Source: CAZILN01 sp964540005
Lineage (GTDB): Bacteria; Bacteroidota; Bacteroidia; Bacteroidales; SM23-62
Length of the DNA stretch: 13,688 bases
NCBI GenBank assembly: GCA_964540005.1
Contig: CAZILN010000226.1
Location: 1-13,688, forward strand
Reading direction: 5' to 3'
A program made the position numbers and the translations under genes. Positions within the stretch are counted from its first letter, which is position 1. The number at the start of each line of letters is the position of its first letter. Shown here in pieces: positions 1-7,268 of the stretch. The notes beneath the pieces are model-generated. The model saw nothing but the letters and a program-made list of their open reading frames with translations, ran no database searches and was not told where the DNA came from.

Positions 1-2
1 TG

Positions 3-491
3 GTTGCATCAGCCTTGAAGCAGGTTCTTTCGCAGCAGATAATATCCAATCAGAATGCCGGAGAACTTATTATGCCGGATCTGAAGAAACTGCTGACCCG
101 GCTGTTTCAGTTTTCCCTGATACCCTTTTTAGTGGTAGGGATACTTGCCCCGGTCATTTTCAGGGTAATTTTCGGTCCGGAATGGGAAGAAGCCGGCCGG
201 TATACACAGCTGATCATGGCATGGTTGTTTGTGGTCCTGCTTTCGGCACCCTTCTCTTTCCTGCCTGATCTGTTCAGACAACAAAGCAAAGCGCTGCTTA
301 TAGAAGTGGTGAAAATGCTGGCAAGGATAGCCGCCCTGGCAACAGGAGTCTACCTGGAGAATATATACCTGGCAATATTGTTGTTCGGCGTGGCCAGTTT
401 CCTTGTTGCTGCCTTTCAGCTGGGTTGGTATTTCAGCCTGGCAAAAAGGGCTGATGCTGTAAAATCTGTAAATCAGAATAGTAATGAATAA
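3..491 (+). CDS. Wzx-type polysaccharide flippase, C-terminal part (5' truncated by window)
   Basis: The reading frame is open to the left window edge, so the start lies outside. About 163 C-terminal residues remain of a protein family that is usually 420-500 residues long. Hydrophobic segments alternate with short basic loops. The stretch IFGPEWEEAGRY followed by a helix, a PFSFLPDLFRQQ loop and two or three more helices is typical of the last membrane segments of the MATE-like/MVF polysaccharide exporter fold (Wzx/RfbX). Family knowledge: such proteins flip lipid-linked oligosaccharide units across the inner membrane. The stop codon overlaps the next gene's ATG region by 8 bp, which places it in the same transcript as the methyltransferase, glycosyltransferase and asparagine-synthetase-like genes. 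The product class is fairly secure; the exported glycan is unknown. Confidence 0.8.
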   Translation, partial: VASALKQVLSQQIISNQNAGELIMPDLKKLLTRLFQFSLIPFLVVGILAPVIFRVIFGPEWEEAGRYTQLIMAWLFVVLLSAPFSFLPDLFRQQSKALLIEVVKMLARIAALATGVYLENIYLAILLFGVASFLVAAFQLGWYFSLAKRADAVKSVNQNSNE

Positions 492-1311
492 ACTTGTCAA
501 AGCCATAAAAGCCCTGGGAATGGTCTTGCGCAAACCGGTCCTGTTGAACAGGATTTTATCGGATCCTGATACATGGGAGGATCATGTGAATCAGAAATAT
601 TCCATGGTCGGCGGATTACCCCAGGTGGAGTTTGATCAGCTGCACCTGGACAGTGAAGTGAAGATTGCCCCGGTCACTTTTCTGGACGGAGGATCGCTTC
701 CCACAGACCTGGCCCTCTTGCGATGCCTGGCAGGATGGTTCGAGAGCTGCAGTTATTTCGAGATCGGTACCTGGAGGGGAGAGAGTGTGGCCAATGTGGC
801 CGATGTGGCATCGGATTGCCTTACCCTGAACCTTTCTCCCGGGGAAATGAAAGAAAGGGGGATATCTGACCGTTATATAGACGTCCATGGTCATTTTTCC
901 AGGGGTATGAGCAATGTACGGCAGTTACACGGTGATTCCAGGAGTTTTGATTTCAAGGGGCTTGGTCGGCAATTTGACCTGATATTCATCGATGGAGATC
1001 ATCATTATGACTGCGTAAGAAACGATACTGAAAAGGTTATTTCTCACCTGGTACATGAAAAAAGCATTATTGTATGGCATGATTATGCCTACAACCCTGA
1101 GCAGCTGAGGTTCGAGGTAATGGCTGCCATACTCGACGGTACCCCTGACAGCATGCATGAACATCTGTATCATATCGGGCATACCAAATGTGCCGTATAT
1201 ATTGCACCGCAATGGAACAAAAAGTATAAAAGCTGTGATTTTATCAATCCTGTCATTCCCGAACAGTATTTCGAGCTGGTCCTGATGAATAAAAGGATGA
1301 AACAAACATGA
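484..1311 (+). CDS. Class I SAM-dependent methyltransferase of the polysaccharide cluster
   Basis: 275 residues with a Rossmann methyltransferase core. Residues 92-101 (FEIGTWRGES) form the glycine-containing SAM-binding motif I, and residues 164-174 (FDLIFIDGDHH) form the strand-4 motif with the conserved DGDHHYD. Residues 196-201 (IVWHDY) continue the core. This combination is typical of the Methyltransf_24 type often found in glycan and cell-surface biosynthesis clusters. I infer methylation of a sugar or of a glycan end group; the acceptor cannot be read from sequence. The ATG at 484 lies inside the end of the flippase gene (8-bp overlap), and the stop overlaps the next start as ATGA, both pointing to translational coupling. 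There is no signal peptide, so it is cytoplasmic. The N-terminal 60 residues are not recognised. Confidence 0.8.
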   Translation: MNKLVKAIKALGMVLRKPVLLNRILSDPDTWEDHVNQKYSMVGGLPQVEFDQLHLDSEVKIAPVTFLDGGSLPTDLALLRCLAGWFESCSYFEIGTWRGESVANVADVASDCLTLNLSPGEMKERGISDRYIDVHGHFSRGMSNVRQLHGDSRSFDFKGLGRQFDLIFIDGDHHYDCVRNDTEKVISHLVHEKSIIVWHDYAYNPEQLRFEVMAAILDGTPDSMHEHLYHIGHTKCAVYIAPQWNKKYKSCDFINPVIPEQYFELVLMNKRMKQT

Positions 1312-2486
1312 TCAAACTGCTGGTCCTACCCTCCTGGTATCCCCCTGATGGGGGTTATTTCTTCAGGGAGCATGCCCGGGCCCTTGCTGATGAAAGCTGT
1401 GAAGTGGATGTGCTGGTGAACCGGCTGACAGGGCTCAGCACGCTTCGACGGACAGATTTTCGCTATCTCAGGAGGTTCAGTATTGTGAGGCAGGAGAAGA
1501 TCAGGGAGATACGCTCTTTTATGATAAAGATACCCCTTGCTGACAGCCTGTCAATCAGGCTATGGATAAAAAATACTTTCAGGCATTTTGAGCGGTATTA
1601 CAGGCGCTTCGGCGAGCCCGACATGGTGCTGGCTCACTCATCCATCTGGGGCGGAGTGGTAGCTCAAAAGATTTATGAAAAATATCATATCCCATACATA
1701 ATTACCGAGCACAGGAGCCGGTTCATACAGAATACCGAAGAAGCCAGGAAAATGTTAAAGACAGCCGACCTTCCTCTTATACGCAGGGCCCTGGACGACT
1801 GTAAAAAACTTGTTTGTGTTTCTTCCGGATTAAAAGAAGGTTTGCTGACACTGTTTCCTGGGGTCAGTGAAAAAACGGTAACCATTCCCAATATGGTTGA
1901 TACAGGATTTTTCCGGCCTGCTGCAGGTGATAAGAAGAACAATGAATTTGTGTTTCTTTATGCCGGCATACTGGAAAAGGTAAAAGGCCTGGATGTTTTA
2001 CTGAAGGCCTTTAAAAAACTGCTTACTATCAGGAAAGGGGCAGTGCTGCGGATAGCAGGCAGGGGCAGTCAGCTTGGTTCACTGCAACAGCAGGTTTCGG
2101 TCCTGGAAATAGAAGGAAGCATCAGTTTCCCGGGGTACCTGAACAGGGAAGAGCTGCTGGAGGAATATCAAAGGGCTGATGCATTTGTGCTGCCAAGCCG
2201 CTTTGAAGCTTTCGGAGTAGTGCTGATAGAGGCCATGTCATGCGGATTGCCTGTAATTGCCACCCGTTCCGGCGGACCCCCGGGTATTGTTCCTGAAAGC
2301 TGCGGGATACTGACTGAAATTGAAGATGAGGATGCCCTGGCGGCTGCCATGTCACAGTTGATGGACCATCATTCCGAATATGATCCGGTGGTGATCCGCA
2401 AGTATGTACTGGAAAACTACAGCAAAGAACTTATTGCTAAGAAATATATGCAGCTGATACTGCCAATCTGCCATGATCAGGATTGA
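1308..2486 (+). CDS. Glycosyltransferase family 4 (GT-B fold)
   Basis: 392 residues, the usual length for GT4. The N-terminal acceptor domain starts with a strand and a glycine-rich loop (LPSWYPPDGGYFFREHARAL, residues 7-26). The donor domain begins near residue 214 with FVFLYAGILEKVKGLDVLLKA. It carries the GT4 EX7E signature: E290 and E298 in RFEAFGVVLIEA, followed by SCGLPVIATRSGG, which contacts the nucleotide-sugar. Family knowledge: retaining enzymes that transfer a sugar from an NDP-sugar to a growing lipid-linked glycan on the cytoplasmic face of the inner membrane. Donor and linkage cannot be predicted. The gene overlaps the methyltransferase stop by 4 bp and the next gene by 14 bp, so it belongs to the same operon. 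Confidence 0.9.
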   Translation: MIKLLVLPSWYPPDGGYFFREHARALADESCEVDVLVNRLTGLSTLRRTDFRYLRRFSIVRQEKIREIRSFMIKIPLADSLSIRLWIKNTFRHFERYYRRFGEPDMVLAHSSIWGGVVAQKIYEKYHIPYIITEHRSRFIQNTEEARKMLKTADLPLIRRALDDCKKLVCVSSGLKEGLLTLFPGVSEKTVTIPNMVDTGFFRPAAGDKKNNEFVFLYAGILEKVKGLDVLLKAFKKLLTIRKGAVLRIAGRGSQLGSLQQQVSVLEIEGSISFPGYLNREELLEEYQRADAFVLPSRFEAFGVVLIEAMSCGLPVIATRSGGPPGIVPESCGILTEIEDEDALAAAMSQLMDHHSEYDPVVIRKYVLENYSKELIAKKYMQLILPICHDQD

Positions 2487-4059
2487 TCTGGAACATAACA
2501 GTGGTTTTACCTGGTATGAGGACACAGGTACTTATGTCAGGGGTTACCTGTACTATTCAGGGGAGTACCTGACTGGCAAGGCAATGGCGGATATATTCAT
2601 TAATATAAACAGCGAAAATGATTTGCTGTCCATCCTGAATGAAAGCAAGGGATGTTACAGTGTAATACTTCACCGGGACCGCATATATATGGTCTCTGAC
2701 CTCCTGAGGGTGTTTCCTTTGTTTTACAGGCTTGAAGAAGGTGTCCTGCAAATATCAGATAATGCTTACCTGCTGGAGGGTAAGAAGGCGTCCGGGCGTA
2801 TTAACGAAGAGGCTCTCATCGAGTTCAGGGCCACAGGCTTTGTGACCGGGAAAGACACCCTTTTTGAGTCCGTATTCCAGGTCCAGGCCGGGGAAATGGT
2901 ATGGGGAGATGAAAAAAACCTGAACCGGCAATTTTACGATACTTACCAGGCAGCATCGGCCTTTACCGAAAGCTATGGGATATTGATGGACCGGCTGGAG
3001 TCCATAATTGAAAATGTGTTCCATCGCCTGCTGTTGTCCCTCAAGGGCCGGTGCGTTGTCATCCCCCTGAGCGGGGGCTATGATTCCCGCCTGGTGGCTG
3101 TCATGATGAAGAAGTATAATTATCCTGATGTATTGTGTTATACCTATGGCCGGGCAGGTAACCCGGACATCAAGGCTTCCCGCAGGGTGGCCGAACAGCT
3201 GGATTATCCCTGGGTCTTTGTTGAATACAGCGATGAACTGATCCATGGATACCTCGATGATCCGGAATTCTTTGACTACTACAGGTATTCATCCAATGCA
3301 GTCAGCATGTTTTTCATGCAGGAGTATTTTGCTGTCAGGTACCTGAGGGATCACCAGATGGTTTCCCGGGATGCCGTGTTTGTCCCCGGACATTCAGGTG
3401 ATTTTATTGCCGGGAGCATGTTCCTGAAACACGGACTGCCTGAGAAACAGGTACCTTCTGAGAAACTCGTCCGCAAGCTATATGATATCAAATATATGTA
3501 TGCAGGACTTTCCACACCGGAAAAGGATCAGATGATGTCAAGGATAAGCCGCACACTGGCCGAAAAATCAGTAATTCCCGGTGCATTATCCTATACCAGT
3601 TATGAGGACTGGGACCTGAAGGAGAAGTTTGCAAAGTTCATCGTGAATTCCTGCAATGTTTATTCCTACTTTGGCTACCAGTACAGGCTTCCTTTCTGGG
3701 ACCAGGAATTGGTTGAATTTTTCAGATATCTGCCATTTGCTTACAAGACAAATAAAAAGCTGTATGATGAGGTCCTTGTGGACCGGTTTTTTAATACTCT
3801 CAGGCTGAATTTCGATAATGAGGTCCAGGCCTCTTCAGGATTACAGAAGCGGGCGTTTGTAAAATCCAGGCTGAAGAAATGGCTGCCGTTCCTTAAGCGG
3901 AAACCAGCCGGTGAGGATGCACTGTTTTACCGGGAGATAACGAAAATAATGCAGGACGATCTTGCATCGCAGGGCATCAGCGCAGGGATTGAGGGGGGAG
4001 CCTATAATTCCCTGATAGTGCAGTGGTACATCCAACGGATAAGAAAACACACCGGGTAA
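2473..4059 (+). CDS. Asparagine-synthetase-like amidotransferase lacking the N-terminal cysteine nucleophile
   Basis: 528 residues. The C-terminal half is an AsnB-like ATP-pyrophosphatase domain: the PP-loop SGGYDSR is at residues 200-206, followed by VLCYTYGRAGNPDIKASRRVA, and near the end by RLPFWDQELVEFF, which is typical of the AsnB C terminus. Residues 1 to about 155 look like a degenerate class II glutamine amidotransferase domain. The protein starts MIRID instead of the Met-Cys that normally supplies the catalytic Cys2, so glutamine hydrolysis is not expected. Homologues in surface-polysaccharide clusters are thought to amidate sugar carboxylates (uronamides) or similar groups. That is my inference here; a free asparagine synthetase role is less likely given the context. 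It is the last gene of the operon and overlaps the GT4 gene by 14 bp. Confidence 0.75.
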   Translation: MIRIDLEHNSGFTWYEDTGTYVRGYLYYSGEYLTGKAMADIFININSENDLLSILNESKGCYSVILHRDRIYMVSDLLRVFPLFYRLEEGVLQISDNAYLLEGKKASGRINEEALIEFRATGFVTGKDTLFESVFQVQAGEMVWGDEKNLNRQFYDTYQAASAFTESYGILMDRLESIIENVFHRLLLSLKGRCVVIPLSGGYDSRLVAVMMKKYNYPDVLCYTYGRAGNPDIKASRRVAEQLDYPWVFVEYSDELIHGYLDDPEFFDYYRYSSNAVSMFFMQEYFAVRYLRDHQMVSRDAVFVPGHSGDFIAGSMFLKHGLPEKQVPSEKLVRKLYDIKYMYAGLSTPEKDQMMSRISRTLAEKSVIPGALSYTSYEDWDLKEKFAKFIVNSCNVYSYFGYQYRLPFWDQELVEFFRYLPFAYKTNKKLYDEVLVDRFFNTLRLNFDNEVQASSGLQKRAFVKSRLKKWLPFLKRKPAGEDALFYREITKIMQDDLASQGISAGIEGGAYNSLIVQWYIQRIRKHTG

Positions 4060-4081
4060 CATTGAACCTTATTTACAGCCA

Positions 4082-5026
4082 TTAGTTAACAGATCCTGCC
4101 TGCTGCTTTGTGCTCCAGTAATCCCACCATCCGGTACCGCGGGCAGGACGCTCCAGGGTTTCAATATCCAGGTATATGATGGTGTCCGCTTCGGCCCCGT
4201 AGGGTGCCTGCAGGACCTCATTACCAAGGGGATCAATCACCAGGGAACAGCCAATGCACCTCCATCCTTTCCATGGTCCTTCCGGTATCCATCCCACATT
4301 GCTGACCCCTATGATCCACATGCCGAATTCTTTTGCGACTGGTTTATAAACGTCCCTCCAGGTGTCTCCGTAGGGATCCTCTTCATTATTATGTTCCGGG
4401 GGAACTGCCCAGGCCGATGGGGATAAAATGATATCGGCCCCCATATAGCCCAGTGAGCGCTGGATGGTCATATCACGGGCCGTAGCATCTGCACATATCA
4501 TCAGTCCAAGGGTGCCCAGTTCGGTGTGACAAACATTGAGGCGGTCCCCCTGAGCATAGAGATCATGCGCGATATCCAGCTCGTTTAATTTGCGGTGCTT
4601 AATCAAAAGTTCTCCGTCCGGTGAAATAATCACTGCTGAATTGTAGATTGTTACGTCATCCCGTTCGATAATTCCGGCACAGACGAAAATCTTATTCTCC
4701 CTGGCAGCTTTAGCAAGTATCTCAAAAGTGTAACCGCCGGGTATACTGTCAGCCAGCTCAAGGGCTGACGGATGGGTCCAACCCAGGTCCATTACCTCGG
4801 GCAGCAGGGCTATGTCTGCCCCCCCGGCGGCGGCCTTTTCTATCTGCTCCCGGGCGTGTTCCAGGTTCACATCCCGCTGTCCTCCAACCACAGTCATCTG
4901 CACCAGGGCAATCTTAAACGGGTTTTTCCTGGTGAGAACTTCTGTTGTTTCTTCGGTTTTTTTCTGGCAGCCTTGAAGAAACATGGTAAAGGAAAATATT
5001 ATGCAGAGGCAGGCAGCTGGTTTCAT
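4082..5026 (-). CDS. Lipoprotein carbon-nitrogen hydrolase (nitrilase superfamily)
   Basis: 314 residues. It begins with a short signal peptide and lipobox (LQGC, lipidated Cys20). The nitrilase fold starts near residue 38 (KIALVQMT). The full catalytic triad is present: E77 in LLPEVMDLGW, K136 in KHRKLNE and C168 in LMICADA. Strand and loop order (PGGYTFEILAKAARE, YNSAVIISPDG) matches the CN_hydrolase domain. Family knowledge: hydrolysis of amide, carbamoyl or nitrile C-N bonds. The substrate is unknown. Most relatives are cytoplasmic, so the lipoprotein signal is notable and suggests action in the periplasm or at the cell surface. The gene is convergent with the polysaccharide operon (22 bp between stops) and divergent from kduI. 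A weak -7-like element lies about 30 nt upstream of the ATG. Confidence 0.87.
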   Translation of the reverse strand: MKPAACLCIIFSFTMFLQGCQKKTEETTEVLTRKNPFKIALVQMTVVGGQRDVNLEHAREQIEKAAAGGADIALLPEVMDLGWTHPSALELADSIPGGYTFEILAKAARENKIFVCAGIIERDDVTIYNSAVIISPDGELLIKHRKLNELDIAHDLYAQGDRLNVCHTELGTLGLMICADATARDMTIQRSLGYMGADIILSPSAWAVPPEHNNEEDPYGDTWRDVYKPVAKEFGMWIIGVSNVGWIPEGPWKGWRCIGCSLVIDPLGNEVLQAPYGAEADTIIYLDIETLERPARGTGWWDYWSTKQQAGSVN

Positions 5027-5056
5027 ATTATCCGGGTTTTATCAGAACACATGAGG

Positions 5057-5064
5057 CTAAGATA
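5057..5064 (-). promoter_or_regulatory. Weak -7-like promoter element for the nitrilase gene
   Basis: Read on the - strand this is TATCTTAG, one mismatch (seventh base) from the Bacteroidota -7 consensus TAnnTTTG, about 30 nt before the nitrilase ATG. No convincing -33 TTG box is visible at the usual spacing, so this is only a candidate. Confidence 0.22.
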
Positions 5065-5086
5065 ACTAAATATGCGGAGAAAAGTT

Positions 5087-5094
5087 TATCTTTA
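5087..5094 (+). promoter_or_regulatory. Candidate -7 promoter element for the kduI operon
   Basis: TATCTTTA matches TAnnTTTG except for the last base and ends 35 nt before the kduI ATG, a normal leader length for this phylum. The leader that follows is very A-rich with no Shine-Dalgarno sequence. No clear -33 box is seen. The 103-bp region between the nitrilase and kduI starts must carry both divergent promoters and any regulator site; I see no convincing operator in it. Confidence 0.3.
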
Positions 5095-5129
5095 AATTCC
5101 TGTAAAAAACCATAAAAAAGCATTAAAAC

Positions 5130-5972
5130 ATGTCAGTTACTTATGAAATAAGATATGCTACAAATCCCGATGATTTCAGATCCTATGACACAGGGCGCAT
5201 CAGGAAGGATTTTCTTGTACAGGGACTCTTTACCGAAGGTCAGATCAAACTGGTTTATTCCCATTACGACAGGTATATTGTCGGTGGGGCAGCACCGGGA
5301 AAAGAACCCCTGAAGCTGGAATACATTGATCCCCTGAAGGCCGGATATTTCCTTGAACGCAGGGAACTTGGGATAATCAATGTGGGCGCACCGGGAAAGG
5401 TACAGGCAGATAATGAAACCATTGAACTGGGGTACAAGGAAGCCCTCTATATCGGGAGGGGTAAGAAGGATGTGGTTTTCAGTAATGCCGACCCCGCAAA
5501 GCCGGCCCGTTTTTACCTGAATTCAGCCCTTGCCCATAAGGAGTATCCCCTTAAAAAGGTCTCACTGGCAGATGCCGTAGTGATGGAAATGGGATCACTT
5601 GAATCTTCCAATGCACGCAGGATCAACAAGCTGATAGTAGGGGGTATAGTAGAGAGCTGCCAGTTGCAGATGGGGATGACAGAACTGCAGGCGGGCAGCG
5701 TATGGAATACCATGCCTCCCCATGTACACTCCCGCAGGATGGAAGCCTATTTTTATTTCGAAGTGCCTGAGGACCAGGCAGTATGCCATTTCATGGGAGA
5801 GATAGATGAGACGCGCCATATTTGGCTGGCCAACGAAGAAGCCGTAATTTCTCCGCCATGGTCCATTCATTCGGCAGCCGGGACCAGCAATTATGTATTT
5901 ATCTGGGGGATGGCCGGCGAGAACCTTGATTATACCGATATGGACGGTACCACTCCGCGTGACCTGAGATAA
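5130..5972 (+). CDS. kduI: 5-dehydro-4-deoxy-D-glucuronate isomerase (4-deoxy-L-threo-5-hexosulose-uronate ketol-isomerase, EC 5.3.1.17)
   Basis: 280 residues, matching the E. coli KduI length (278), and collinear with it as I remember that sequence: YSHYDRYIVGG (residues 43-53), GYFLERRELGIINVG (72-86), CQLQMGMTEL (177-186), WNTMPPHVHSRRMEAYFYF (192-210), WSIHSAAGT (244-252) and the C terminus DMDGTTPRDLR. The bicupin metal ligands are all present: H198, H200, E205 and H247. Role: cytoplasmic isomerisation of 5-keto-4-deoxyuronate, formed from unsaturated uronates released by lyases or by GH88/GH105 enzymes, into the substrate of the dehydrogenase KduD. The ATG follows an A-rich leader. It is the first gene of a probable operon with the DUF4861 lipoprotein (55-bp gap). 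KduD, usually a close neighbour, is absent from this window. Confidence 0.97.
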   Translation: MSVTYEIRYATNPDDFRSYDTGRIRKDFLVQGLFTEGQIKLVYSHYDRYIVGGAAPGKEPLKLEYIDPLKAGYFLERRELGIINVGAPGKVQADNETIELGYKEALYIGRGKKDVVFSNADPAKPARFYLNSALAHKEYPLKKVSLADAVVMEMGSLESSNARRINKLIVGGIVESCQLQMGMTELQAGSVWNTMPPHVHSRRMEAYFYFEVPEDQAVCHFMGEIDETRHIWLANEEAVISPPWSIHSAAGTSNYVFIWGMAGENLDYTDMDGTTPRDLR

Positions 5973-5993
5973 ACAAAGCAGGCTATACCTAAA

Positions 5994-6027
5994 ACTAAAA
6001 TATGCCGATAACTAAAATATACCGATA
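5994..6027 (+). repeat. Two tandem 17-bp units directly abutting a start codon
   Basis: Unit 1 (5994-6010) is actaaaatatgccgata. Unit 2 (6011-6027) is identical except g to a at its eleventh base, and its last base is immediately followed by the ATG of the DUF4861 gene. The 17 bases before unit 1 (5977-5993) agree with the unit at 11 positions, including tatacc, and may be a third, eroded copy. The array fills most of the 55-bp gap between kduI and the next gene and replaces any recognisable ribosome binding site. Confidence 0.85.
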
Positions 6028-6028
6028 A
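6002..6028 (+). other. Possible eight-codon leader ORF (MPITKIYR) coupled to the DUF4861 start
   Basis: Within the tandem repeat an ATG at 6002 opens a mini-ORF reading MPITKIYR. Its stop TAA (6026-6028) shares one base with the ATG of the following gene (TAATG), a layout used for termination-reinitiation coupling. No Shine-Dalgarno sequence is visible, and an eight-codon frame can occur by chance, so translation is speculative. Confidence 0.2.
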
Positions 6029-7260
6029 TGAAACGAATGAAAATTAGACTTTTTGTTTCCTTACTTGTACTTGCAGTATGTGTTTCGTGTTCCAAAAAAG
6101 AGATGTCCTTCACCCTGGTGAATACCCTGGATATGGACCGTCAGGATGAATATGCCCTGCTGAGCCGCGAATCGCTCACGGCTATCACCGGAACTATTCC
6201 TGAAGACCGGTACCTGCATCTTGAAGATGAACTGGGGAATGTCATACCCTACCAGCTGGATGATATGGATGGGGACGGAAGCTGGGATGAGATGTTCCTT
6301 ATAACCGATATTAAGGCAGGGGCACGTGTGAAGATCCTTATAAGTTTTGTTGAGATCAAACCGGAATTCAGGCAACGCACCAATATTCGCTTTTCCCGCA
6401 TAGACGACCTGGAAAATGAAATCATCTCAGAACCAAGGCTTGAAAGCATTACAACCGAGGTCTCATCTGCTCATTACCAGTACGAGGGTCCGGGTTGGGA
6501 AAACGATATAGTGGGGTTTCGTAATTATTACGACCGGCGTAACGGGATAGATATTTTCGGAAAGAAAGTATCTGAAATGGTGCTGGATGAGGTTGACACC
6601 GACGAGTCGGTCAGTTATCATGAAATGCAGGACTGGGGCATGGATATACTTAAAGTAGGCAATTCTCTCGGCGCCGGGTCCCTGGCCATGATGTGTAATG
6701 ATTCACTTTACAGGGTGGGTGATTCCGGTGCAGGAGGATACAGGATCATTACAGAAGGACCCCTGCGGTCTGTATTTGACCTGGAGTTCCTTGACTGGCA
6801 ATGCGGGGACCAGGTGATAAACCTGACCCACAGGATTTCCATACCGGCCGGCCGGCCGGGTTATATAAGTACGGTAACCGCCTCAGGCATAAATGAAGGC
6901 GACAAACTGGTGGCTGGAATAGTTAATATGCACAGCGATAAAATGTATTCGGATGATCAGGGGGAAATGGCCTGGATTGCCACCCATGATGTCCAGGCAG
7001 AACTGGAAATGTACCTGGGCATGGCCCTGGCATGCCCGGTAGATGATTATATCGCTGCAGGCACCTGCCGTGATGAAGGTGAGGGCATAATACAAACTTA
7101 CTACATGACCATGGAAATTGGGGAAAACGTACCTGTCATTTTCTATTTTATTACTTCCTGGGAAGGACAGGATCCTGGATCTGCCGGACTGGATTATTTT
7201 TTAAACATGCTTGAGACAGAAACAGTAAGAATAGCCAATCCTTTAATACTGGAACAGTAA
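6028..7260 (+). CDS. DUF4861 family lipoprotein, uronate-utilisation context
   Basis: 410 residues. The hydrophobic signal at residues 6-20 ends in a lipobox-like VSC (Cys21), so it is probably lipidated; the -3 residue is Cys, which is atypical. A start at the second Met (6037) is also possible. Residues 27-110 form a beta-rich N-terminal region with an EF-hand-like loop (D79, D81, D83, D87 in DMDGDGSWDE). The core contains GPGWENDIVGFRNYYDRR (154-171), YHEMQDWGMDILKVGNSLG (187-205) and a GPLRSVFDLEF segment, which I recognise as the DUF4861 pattern. From memory, such proteins recur in Bacteroidota loci for uronate-containing polysaccharides; I know no firmly established activity that I would assign. 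It follows kduI by 55 bp and precedes the DUF308-type gene by 8 bp. A role on extracytoplasmic oligouronides, enzymatic or binding, is inference. Confidence 0.8.
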   Translation: MKRMKIRLFVSLLVLAVCVSCSKKEMSFTLVNTLDMDRQDEYALLSRESLTAITGTIPEDRYLHLEDELGNVIPYQLDDMDGDGSWDEMFLITDIKAGARVKILISFVEIKPEFRQRTNIRFSRIDDLENEIISEPRLESITTEVSSAHYQYEGPGWENDIVGFRNYYDRRNGIDIFGKKVSEMVLDEVDTDESVSYHEMQDWGMDILKVGNSLGAGSLAMMCNDSLYRVGDSGAGGYRIITEGPLRSVFDLEFLDWQCGDQVINLTHRISIPAGRPGYISTVTASGINEGDKLVAGIVNMHSDKMYSDDQGEMAWIATHDVQAELEMYLGMALACPVDDYIAAGTCRDEGEGIIQTYYMTMEIGENVPVIFYFITSWEGQDPGSAGLDYFLNMLETETVRIANPLILEQ

Positions 7261-7268
7261 ACAATATT

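Noticed and set aside
2755..3246. 163-codon - strand open frame
   Set aside because: It mirrors the asparagine-synthetase-like gene across its PP-loop region and shows no family motif.
6844..6859. Four CCGG units in a row
   Set aside because: It is in the DUF4861 coding sequence and simply encodes PAGRPG; no protein or DNA feature extends beyond it.
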